Notes under the pieces: generated by a model | Database searches by the model: none | The model's input: the letters and a program-made list of their open reading frames with translations, nothing else | Told to the model about the DNA's origin: nothing | Position numbers and translations under genes: made by a program | Assembly (NCBI GenBank): GCA_003212535.1 | Contig: QCPO01000012.1 | Span: forward strand, 1 to 46,935 | Reading direction: 5' to 3' | Source of the DNA: Prochlorococcus sp. AG-436-O11 | Lineage (GTDB): Bacteria; Cyanobacteriota; Cyanobacteriia; PCC-6307; Cyanobiaceae | Length of the DNA stretch: 46,935 nucleotides | Part shown: piece by piece, positions 15,457 to 22,836 of the stretch | Layout: each line of letters begins with the position of its first letter | How positions within the stretch are numbered: the first letter of the stretch is position 1

Positions 15457-17442
15457 TGCTCTAATCGGTTGCTTTTAAGATGATAACTTTTTTCAGCCAA
15501 ACTATTTGCCTTTTCTTTTTTTATTTCCTTTATTTTTAGCCAAACTAGTAATGCAGTTAAATCAGCTTTGCTAACTCCAGGAATTTTAGAAGCATCCCCA
15601 AAATTAGTTGGTTTTATTTTATTTAAATTTTCTCTGGCTTCTAAAGATAAAGTATCTATGTTTTCATAGTTTATTTCTTTAGGTAGAGATTTGAGGCTCT
15701 GACGATTTATCTGATCAATATTGTTTTTTTGTCTTTTCAGATAACCCTCGTATTTAATATCTATTTCAATACCTTCAATTATTGCTACAGGTAAATTTTC
15801 TTCTATTAAATCAAATTTAATTAGATCTGAATAATGAAAATTTGGCCTTTTTAAAAGGTCTTTTAATGAAGTTGAGCCTTTTATCTTCGATCCACTTTCA
15901 GATTCTATTTTTTTTGAAACTTCATCGTTATTTTTTAAACGTGTATTTTCTAATCGTAATTTTTCCTTTTCAAATGATTTCATTTTTTCTTTGTAAGCAA
16001 TCCATCTTTGGTCATCAATGAGTCCTATTTCATGACCTAATGGGGTTAACCTTCTATCTGCATTATCTCCGCGTAAGGTCAATCTATATTCACTCCTACT
16101 GGTAAGCACCCTGTATGGCTCTTTAAGATCTTTTGTAATTAAGTCATTAATCATTGTGCCTATGTAGCTGCTTTCTCTAGTAAAGATTAGTGCATCTTTC
16201 TTTTTCAATTTTCTTGTGGCATTTATACCAGCAACTAATCCTTGGGCAGCGGCTTCTTCATAGCCAGTTGTTCCATTGATCTGGCCAGCACTAAATAAAT
16301 TCTCAATTTCTTTTGTTTCTAGTGATGGCTTTAGTTGTGTAGCAGGTATGTATTCATATTCCACTGCATATGCGGGCCTTAACATTTTGCACTGAGTTAA
16401 GCCAGGTAAGGTTCTTAGAAGGTCTAATTGAATATTTTCGGGTAAACCCGTAGAAAATCCTTGTACGTATATTTCAGGTGTATTTATTCCCTCTGGTTCT
16501 AAAAATATTTGATGTGAATCTTTATCTGCAAATTTTACTATTTTGTCTTCAATAGATGGACAATATCTTGGCCCTTTACTATCTATAAATCCACCGTATA
16601 TCGGTGTTAAATGCAAATTGTCACGTATTAACTTATGTGTTCTAGCAGTTGTTCTTGTTATGTGACAACTAACTTGGGGCATATGATTTTTAATATTTGG
16701 ATCAAACGAAAAATATCGATCGGCTGCTGTACTTGGTTGTATATCTAATTCATCAAAGATGATACTTTTTTTGTCTACCCTTGCAGGAGTCCCCGTTTTT
16801 AAACGTTCTGTTTTTATTCCAATTTTATGTAAGCTTTGAGTGAGGCCCTGTGCGGCTTGTTCGCCAGATCTGCCTGCTGACATTGATTTGTTTCCTATCC
16901 ATATTTTACCTTCTAAGAAAGTTCCCGCTGTAATAATAATTGACTTAGCACAATAGTAACTACCAAAAAAATGTTTTTACCCCTTTTATTTGCTTTTTAA
17001 TAGTTTTTCTCGAGTTGAGACAAATGGTCTCCGTTTGTTCAATATCTAGCTCAGTTATCATTGCTTCTTTCAAAGAAAGATTTTCGGTGTTTTGTAAAAT
17101 TTCAATCATTCTTTTTGAATATTCTCTTTTATCGGTTTGAGCTCTTAACGCCCAAACAGCTGGTCCTCTACTAGCATTTAAGATCCTTTTTTGTATTGCT
17201 GTTTCATCTGCTAATTTTCCAATTATTCCACCTAAAGCATCAACTTCATGTACTAATTGACTTTTAGCTGGGCCTCCAACCGCAGGGTTACAAGGTTGCC
17301 AGGCAATTCTATCTAAATTAATTGTAAATAATGCTGTTGAGAAACCTAATTTTGCTGAAGTTATTGCAGCTTCGCACCCAGCATGACCTGCTCCTATAAC
17401 AATAATGTCAAAAGATTCATTGGGTGATTTATGATCTTGCAT
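15453..17442 (-). CDS. mnmG: tRNA uridine-5-carboxymethylaminomethyl synthesis enzyme MnmG, interrupted by a one-base frameshift
   Basis: With MnmE, a FAD enzyme that modifies wobble uridine 34 of several tRNAs. The 5' part (17442-16960, 160 codons) holds the FAD loop GAGHAG (17-22) and PCNPAVGG, then runs into a TAG. The 3' part continues in another frame to 15453 with [25 protein letters not shown] and the C-terminal [13 protein letters not shown]. Removing one T from the T7 run (16965-16971 on this strand) restores [18 protein letters not shown] and a 662-residue protein, the normal family length. Either a real disabling mutation, a sequencing or assembly slip, or a frameshift tolerated by slippage. 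Both halves otherwise look conserved, which argues against old decay. Confidence 0.9.
16965..16971 (-). other. mnmG: T7 homopolymer at the mnmG frameshift
   Basis: On the coding strand ACA is followed by seven T and then GGTAG. With seven T the frame reads Thr-Phe-Phe-Trp-stop. With six it reads Thr-Phe-Phe-Gly-Ser-Tyr and joins the downstream MnmG frame without loss of residues. It is the only point in the roughly 80-base gap between the two frames where a single-base change gives a family-like join that I could find. Confidence 0.85.
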
Positions 17443-17454
17443 TTTATGATCGAT

Positions 17455-18837
17455 TTAATTAGCTAGATTCCTAAATCTTGTGAATTGGGGTTCAAATAAT
17501 AATTTAACAGTTCCTATAGGCCCATTTCTATGTTTAGTGAGAATAATCTCAGTTATACCTCTATCTTCAGTCTCTGGATTGTAATATTCGTCTCTATATA
17601 TCATTAATACTAAATCTGCATCTTGTTCTATAGAACCTGATTCTCGAAGGTCGCTTAACATTGGTCTTTTATTTGTTCGCGACTCTACTCCTCTACTTAG
17701 TTGAGACAAGGCAACTACTGGCACTTTTAATTCTCTAGCCATACTTTTCAGACCTCTTGTAATACGTGACAGCTCTTGAACTCTATTATCAGGGGTTGTG
17801 CCTTCCATTAATTGCAGGTAATCAATTACTATTAGCCCAAGTTCTTTTTTTTGTTCTGCAATCAATCTTCTGCATAGAGATCTCATTTCTAGTACACCTA
17901 CATTAGGTTTGTCATCTATAAATATTGGTAGCTGACCTAATGAATTAATCCCTTCTCCAAGTAAGGGCCATTCCTCTTGTTGAAGCCTTCCTGTTCTCAA
18001 CCTCCCACTTTCAATGCCTACTTCCATTGATAATAATCTGTATGTTAGTTGTTCCTTACTCATTTCAAGGCTAAAGACACATACAGGTAAATCTTGAGAT
18101 TGAGCTACATTCTTTGCAAGATTGAGAACTATTGAGGTTTTCCCCATTGATGGTCTGCCAGCAACAATTATCAAATCACTTCTTTGAAAACCATTAGTCA
18201 TTGCATCAAGATCGTAAAAATTCACGGGAATACCTGGTATGGATTTTCCTAAAGATCTCGACTCTATTTCATTAAAAGTACTCGTGAGGATTTCTGCTGC
18301 TTGAGTCAGACCTTTAGATGGTTTTTCTTGACTTATCTCAAAAATTTTTTGTTCGGCTTTATCTAATGCTTCATTAGTATCTTGTGTTTGATCAAAACCT
18401 AGTTGAACAACTTCATTACCAGATCGTATTAGTTGTCTTCTTATGAATTTATCACTAATTAGATTCGCAACTTGTTCTATGGAAGCTGTGGATGAAACAT
18501 TTTCTACTAATTCCACTAATTTATTGTTACCTCCAATCTTTTCTAGTGATCCATTATCCGCAAGCCATGCACTCATTGAAGTTAGATCTGTTGGTTTCCC
18601 TTGAGTATGCAACATTAATGCTGTTCTATAAATCTCTTGATGCGCATTTATATAGAAAGCTTCTGGCCTGATCAGATCTGCAATTCTCCCTATTGCATCT
18701 GGGTCGAGTAGTATTCCACCCAAAACAGCTTCTTCAGCTTGAATGTTTTGGGGTGGGACCAAACCTGCATTCTCACTATTAAAATCTCTTTTAAAGTTTT
18801 TATTTGATCCATTATTAGAAAAAGGAACAGAAACCAT
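17455..18837 (-). CDS. dnaB: Replicative DNA helicase DnaB
   Basis: The hexameric 5'-3' helicase of the replication fork. 460 residues. The N-terminal DnaB domain begins with PPQNIQAEEAVLGGILLD (29-46). The C-terminal RecA-like domain has Walker A GRPSMGKT (227-234), Walker B LIVIDYLQLM and the LSQLSRGVE/KRPMLSDLRESG segments. No intein is present, although dnaB is a common intein host in cyanobacteria. It lies 58 bases downstream of rplI and 12 bases upstream of mnmG on the same strand. The rplI-dnaB order is widespread in bacteria, which supports the call. Confidence 0.97.
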   Translation of the reverse strand: MVSVPFSNNGSNKNFKRDFNSENAGLVPPQNIQAEEAVLGGILLDPDAIGRIADLIRPEAFYINAHQEIYRTALMLHTQGKPTDLTSMSAWLADNGSLEKIGGNNKLVELVENVSSTASIEQVANLISDKFIRRQLIRSGNEVVQLGFDQTQDTNEALDKAEQKIFEISQEKPSKGLTQAAEILTSTFNEIESRSLGKSIPGIPVNFYDLDAMTNGFQRSDLIIVAGRPSMGKTSIVLNLAKNVAQSQDLPVCVFSLEMSKEQLTYRLLSMEVGIESGRLRTGRLQQEEWPLLGEGINSLGQLPIFIDDKPNVGVLEMRSLCRRLIAEQKKELGLIVIDYLQLMEGTTPDNRVQELSRITRGLKSMARELKVPVVALSQLSRGVESRTNKRPMLSDLRESGSIEQDADLVLMIYRDEYYNPETEDRGITEIILTKHRNGPIGTVKLLFEPQFTRFRNLAN

Positions 18838-18895
18838 ATCTTTAAATGCTTAGATATATACTTTGGCTACTTTTCAAAATTATGCAACAAAATCA

Positions 18896-19351
18896 TTAAC
18901 TTATTACTTCAATTTTGACTTCTGCATTGACTTCTGGATGTAGTTTTATTTTCACAACATAAGAACCTAAATTATGTATATCAGGAACTGATATGGATCT
19001 TCTGTCAATTTCTTTTTTAGTTGTTTCTTCTATTGCTTCAGCTACATCTCCGTTAGTTACTGTTCCAAAAAGGACTCCATCTTCACCAACTTGTTTTTTA
19101 ATGGTAAATCTACCTATTGTTTTTAAGGCAGTTTCAAAATTAAGAGCTTCTTTCTTTAAATTGTCAGCAACAATTTTTTCTTTGGCTTTTTTTCTTTCTA
19201 TTTGTTTTAGGACTGCTGGTGTCACATTAACAGCCTTACCAAAAGGTAATAGAAAGTTTCGTGCGTAACCAGGAGCAACCTCAACAACATCACCATCTTT
19301 ACCTAGAGAAGCGATCGATTCAGTCAATGCAACTTGTACTCTTTTAGCCAT
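18896..19351 (-). CDS. rplI: 50S ribosomal protein L9
   Basis: A structural protein of the large subunit that binds 23S rRNA near the L1 stalk. 151 residues, the standard length. The N-terminal rRNA-binding domain contains [20 protein letters not shown] and PFGKAV, the family hallmark. The long connecting helix ([22 protein letters not shown]) and the C-terminal domain, with [18 protein letters not shown] and [15 protein letters not shown], are complete. It is followed by dnaB in the usual bacterial order and begins 20 bases after the desaturase stop, so it is probably part of a desC-rplI-dnaB-mnmG transcript. Confidence 0.97.
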   Translation of the reverse strand: MAKRVQVALTESIASLGKDGDVVEVAPGYARNFLLPFGKAVNVTPAVLKQIERKKAKEKIVADNLKKEALNFETALKTIGRFTIKKQVGEDGVLFGTVTNGDVAEAIEETTKKEIDRRSISVPDIHNLGSYVVKIKLHPEVNAEVKIEVIS

Positions 19352-19371
19352 GAAAATATTTATTAATGTAT

Positions 19372-20310
19372 TTAATAATAAGACCTAGAGGGTAATTTTA
19401 CTTTTTTTGCAAGTCCTAATTTTGCAAGAATCTTAATATGTTCCCAAGTTAGATCTATTTGTCCTCTAAATAAACCTTGTCTTGCTGAATTTGGAAACGC
19501 ATGATGATTATTATGCCAACCTTCTCCAAATGTGAGTGCAGCAACCCAAGCATTGTTTTTGGAGGAATCACCACTTTCAAAAGGAGCTTTCCCCCAACAA
19601 TGTGTAGCAGAGTTTACTAACCAAGTGATGTGATATACAACAACAAGTCTCAAAGGTATTCCCCAGAGTACTAAAGACCAACCGCCAACTCCAAGTTCTT
19701 GACCTATTGCATAGAGAGAGAGACCAATCGGAATTTGTAAAAATAAAAAATATTTGTTTAGAAATCTATAATATGGATCTTTAATTAAATCTGCACTGAG
19801 TTTGGGAACAGCTTTTAGAGCTTCAACATCTTTAAACATCCAACCCATATGACTCCACCAAAATCCTTTTTTGCTGTTGTGATGGTCTACTTCCGTATCT
19901 GAGAAAGAGTGATGATGTCTGTGTAAACCTACCCAATCTATTGGTCCATGCTGGCAGCTAATAGCTCCACAAGTTGCAAAAAATCTCTCTAACCATCTAG
20001 GTAGAATGAAAGATCTATGTGAAAGTAATCTGTGATAACCAAGAGTTACACCTAAACAAGCAGTAACCCAGTAAAAAAATAATAATGAAATTACTGCTGG
20101 TATACTCCAGAATTTTGGTTGTATAGCTATCAGTGCAAGTATATGAATTGTGATCATAAAAACAATGGTTCCCCATGTTTTATGTAATCTTGGAGGGTAT
20201 TTTTTTGAATGACTGGAGGGTTCCATCAATTTTTCTGAAAGCTCTAAAACCCTTTCTGATGGGACAGGTTTTTTTAATTTTGCTGTTTCTTGGAAGATAC
20301 CTGAATTCAT
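19372..20310 (-). CDS. desC: Acyl-lipid delta-9 type fatty acid desaturase
   Basis: An integral membrane di-iron enzyme that puts the first double bond into acyl chains of membrane lipids. Counted from the longest frame, which starts at an ATG at 20358, three histidine boxes are visible: HRLLSH (109-114), HRHHH (146-150) and HNNHH (282-286). They lie between hydrophobic segments at about 62-80, 84-106 and 205-245. I prefer the ATG at 20310 because the upstream ATG directly abuts a TATAGT -10-like element. The delta-9 assignment rests on overall resemblance to DesC. It is divergent from the HTH-like gene across a very short interval, and is followed on its own strand by rplI. Confidence 0.88.
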   Translation of the reverse strand: MNSGIFQETAKLKKPVPSERVLELSEKLMEPSSHSKKYPPRLHKTWGTIVFMITIHILALIAIQPKFWSIPAVISLLFFYWVTACLGVTLGYHRLLSHRSFILPRWLERFFATCGAISCQHGPIDWVGLHRHHHSFSDTEVDHHNSKKGFWWSHMGWMFKDVEALKAVPKLSADLIKDPYYRFLNKYFLFLQIPIGLSLYAIGQELGVGGWSLVLWGIPLRLVVVYHITWLVNSATHCWGKAPFESGDSSKNNAWVAALTFGEGWHNNHHAFPNSARQGLFRGQIDLTWEHIKILAKLGLAKKVKLPSRSYY

Positions 20311-20358
20311 AATTATTGAAGGACTATTCTCAAAAAGATCGATATGTAATGATATCAT

Positions 20359-20364
20359 ACTATA
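20359..20364 (-). promoter_or_regulatory. Putative -10 element of the desaturase transcript
   Basis: TATAGT on the minus strand matches the -10 consensus at five of six positions. If used, transcription would begin near 20350, downstream of the first in-frame ATG (20358-20356), making the ATG at 20310 the functional start. The same few dozen bases must also hold the promoter of the divergent gene that starts at 20387, where GATAAT-like sequence is seen on the plus strand. Confidence 0.35.
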
Positions 20365-20386
20365 TTATTGATAATATTAATTATTA

Positions 20387-21091
20387 GTGAGTATTGGATA
20401 TCGCGAAAAACTGTTAAGAGGTCGAAGAGCAATGGCTCATTTGATCCATCTCTGGCATGAAAGAAATAGCTGGTCTCATAGAGTTCTTCCTCTCTTGTCA
20501 GAGATTCTTGACTTAGGAAGGGTTCATAATTCTCAAATTTCTAATCTGAGGAATGGAAAATTATCATCACCTGGACCTGAGGTTTTTCTTGCTTTGGCTC
20601 AAGTTAATACGATTCTTGATCAAGGTATTGAAACAATCAGGGATCGTTTAGAAAGTGATTATCCAGAATTATGGAAGTCTTTGCAAGATTCTGCAGTGCC
20701 TTTAAGAAGTGATTCTGGTAATCCACTAACAGCTGGAGAGTTATTTGAAATTTTCTCTGGATTGAAATCGCTTCCTTCTTCTTTTGATTGGTATATAGAA
20801 GATGAAGAAGCTTCTGATTTAAGTGATGCTTTATCTCATCATTTTTGTCAGAATAGGCCTTGGAGGTCATGTAAGATTCCAGTAATGGATGCTTATTCAG
20901 TAACGAAATCTATTCGAAGAGATCGATTTGCTGAGGTAATAGCAGGAATAAGAGACTATACAGCAGAAGAATTAGATGGCGAACTACTAGATTTATATGA
21001 GACTTCTAAAAAACTTTCTTATTTTAATGGAGGTGGACCTAATGCTTTTCTCACAGAATTAAGGAAATTAGCTTCTGGGAAAAAAATATAA
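20387..21091 (+). CDS. Conserved-type hypothetical protein with HTH-like N-terminal region
   Basis: 234 residues with a GTG start; a stop lies three codons upstream in frame. Residues about 37-75 contain a helix pattern, LSEILDLGRVHNSQISNLRN followed by GKLSSPGPEVFLALAQVN, resembling an XRE-type helix-turn-helix (a recognition helix like SQISNLRNGK, then a scaffold helix). The C-terminal part (100-234) is mixed helical, with no recognised motif. This suggests DNA binding, but only weakly. It is followed 12 bases later by the PLP-enzyme gene, then gcvH and gcvP, all on one strand, so it may be co-transcribed with them. Confidence 0.75.
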   Translation: MSIGYREKLLRGRRAMAHLIHLWHERNSWSHRVLPLLSEILDLGRVHNSQISNLRNGKLSSPGPEVFLALAQVNTILDQGIETIRDRLESDYPELWKSLQDSAVPLRSDSGNPLTAGELFEIFSGLKSLPSSFDWYIEDEEASDLSDALSHHFCQNRPWRSCKIPVMDAYSVTKSIRRDRFAEVIAGIRDYTAEELDGELLDLYETSKKLSYFNGGGPNAFLTELRKLASGKKI

Positions 21092-21103
21092 GATTTTATA
21101 GTA

Positions 21104-22393
21104 ATGGCAAAAAAAAATTATAACTACAAATTAGCTGAAGATACTGTCCTTTCTGTTGAAGAGACTTTAGTTAATGTTTTTCAAGAGAGGTCAAATCAGG
21201 TTTGTCATAGATTAGATAATATTTTGAAGATTTTTAAGGAAGAAAAAGTTTCTACTACTCACTTCAATGAATCTTCTGGCATTGGCCATGATGATATCTC
21301 TAGAGAAAAAATTGATGAGGTTTTTGCAAGAGTATTTCTTGCTCAAAAAGCAGCTGTACGAGTGCAATTTGTTAGTGGAACGCATGCAATAAGTTCTGTC
21401 TTGTTTGGAGTTTTAAGACCTGGTGATTTAATGTTATCTATTACAGGTCAACCTTATGACACCTTAGAAGAAGTGATAGGCATAAGGGGGAGAGGTAAAG
21501 GCTCATTAATAGATTTTGGAATTAAATATAGACAAATAAATATTTGCGAAATGATTGATTCTTTTGAGGAAAAACTTGTAGATTTTTTTAAAAATAATTC
21601 ATGTAAATTAGTCTTCATACAAAAAAGTTGCGGTTATAGTTGGAGAAAATCTCTAACTAATCATCAGATAGAGACTATCTGTAGTCTGATTCATTCCTTA
21701 AACCCTAACTGTATATGTTTTGTTGATAACTGTTATGGAGAGCTTGTTGAAGATAGTGAACCAATCTCTAAAGGCGCAAATATCATTGCTGGTTCATTAA
21801 TAAAAAATCTGGGAGGTACAATAGTACCTACAGGTGGCTACGTTGCAGGGGACTCGGAGTTAGTTGAAATGGCATGCTCTAGACTAACTTCACCAGGGAT
21901 TGGTTCATCTGCAGGAATTAATTTTGGATTAGGAAGATTAATTTTGCAGGGTTTATTTTTAGCGCCACAAATGGTTCAAGAATCATTAAAGGGTGCAGAT
22001 ATGGTTGCTGCAGTATTTCAAAAGTTGGGTTTTAAGGTTTTGCCAGAACCGGCAACGTACAGATCAGATATAATACAGTCAGTTAGATTAAATGATCCAT
22101 ATCTTGTACAAAAAGTTTGTCAATCGTTTCAAAATTCCTCACCTGTAGATTCTTTTTTAAACATTGTTCCATCTTCAATGAATGGATATGATTCAGAATT
22201 ATTGATGGCTGGAGGGACATTTATAGAAGGTAGTACAAGCGAATTTTCTGCAGATGCTCCTTTAAGAGAACCATATAATATTTTTGTTCAAGGTGGTTCT
22301 CACATGGCGCATCTCAAAATTGCATTAATTCAATTATTATCTGAATTGTTAGAGGAAAATTTTATTACAAAAGAGTCCTTAATTTCTTCTTAA
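21104..22393 (+). CDS. PLP-dependent enzyme of the aluminium-resistance / methionine gamma-lyase-like family
   Basis: A fold type I pyridoxal-phosphate enzyme, 429 residues. Family segments are clear: GIGHDD (59-64), VQFVSGTHAIS (88-98), RPGDLML (105-111) and TGQPYDTLEEVIG (114-126). Asp208 in FVDNCYGE should hold the PLP ring nitrogen, and Lys235 in GSLIKNLGGT the Schiff base. Members are annotated as aluminium-resistance proteins or cystathionine/methionine lyases; the true substrate is not established, so the physiological role here is unknown. It sits 8 bases upstream of gcvH, so co-expression with glycine cleavage is likely. Confidence 0.87.
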   Translation: MAKKNYNYKLAEDTVLSVEETLVNVFQERSNQVCHRLDNILKIFKEEKVSTTHFNESSGIGHDDISREKIDEVFARVFLAQKAAVRVQFVSGTHAISSVLFGVLRPGDLMLSITGQPYDTLEEVIGIRGRGKGSLIDFGIKYRQINICEMIDSFEEKLVDFFKNNSCKLVFIQKSCGYSWRKSLTNHQIETICSLIHSLNPNCICFVDNCYGELVEDSEPISKGANIIAGSLIKNLGGTIVPTGGYVAGDSELVEMACSRLTSPGIGSSAGINFGLGRLILQGLFLAPQMVQESLKGADMVAAVFQKLGFKVLPEPATYRSDIIQSVRLNDPYLVQKVCQSFQNSSPVDSFLNIVPSSMNGYDSELLMAGGTFIEGSTSEFSADAPLREPYNIFVQGGSHMAHLKIALIQLLSELLEENFITKESLISS

Positions 22394-22401
22394 ATTTAAT
22401 C

Positions 22402-22791
22402 ATGTCCTACAAGTTCCCAGATAACCTTCACTATGCTGATACCCATGAATATGTTCTTGAGGAAAAAGGCTTATTAAAAATTGGCGTTAGTGAATTTGCT
22501 ATAGATCAATTAGGGGATATTGTTTTTGTAGAATTAGCTGATTTAGGAGCTACTTTGCAAAAAGGTGAGACTTTTGGAACAATAGAATCTGTTAAAGCTG
22601 TAGAAGAAGTTTACCTCCCTTTTTCAGGAAAAATTATATCTATCAATGAGACTATTGTTGATAATCCTGAAGTATTGCAGAATGATCCAATTGGCGATGG
22701 TTGGTTAGTCATTATTAAACCCGTATCAACATTTTCAATTGATGATTTGATGACATCAGATGAATATAAATCAAAGGTTGTTCCAAAATAA
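22402..22791 (+). CDS. gcvH: Glycine cleavage system H protein
   Basis: A lipoyl carrier protein that shuttles the aminomethyl intermediate from GcvP to GcvT and then to the dihydrolipoamide dehydrogenase. 129 residues, typical. The lipoyl-accepting lysine is Lys65 in ESVKAVEEVY. The start of the fold, THEYV, and the FVELADLG strand pair are also conserved. It lies between the PLP enzyme (8 bases upstream) and gcvP (45 bases downstream). Confidence 0.97.
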   Translation: MSYKFPDNLHYADTHEYVLEEKGLLKIGVSEFAIDQLGDIVFVELADLGATLQKGETFGTIESVKAVEEVYLPFSGKIISINETIVDNPEVLQNDPIGDGWLVIIKPVSTFSIDDLMTSDEYKSKVVPK

Positions 22792-22836
22792 GGCAAATTT
22801 TTCAAAAAGAGCTATTTTAAAGAAAAATATTTTGAT

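Noticed and set aside
16960..17442. The 160-codon 5' part of mnmG as a separate small FAD protein
   Set aside because: Its sequence matches the MnmG N-terminus and continues seamlessly into the downstream frame after one base is removed, so it is a fragment rather than an independent gene.
17455..18837. Intein in dnaB (and in dnaX), as found in some cyanobacteria
   Set aside because: Both proteins are of normal length with uninterrupted Walker motifs and no splicing-domain blocks.
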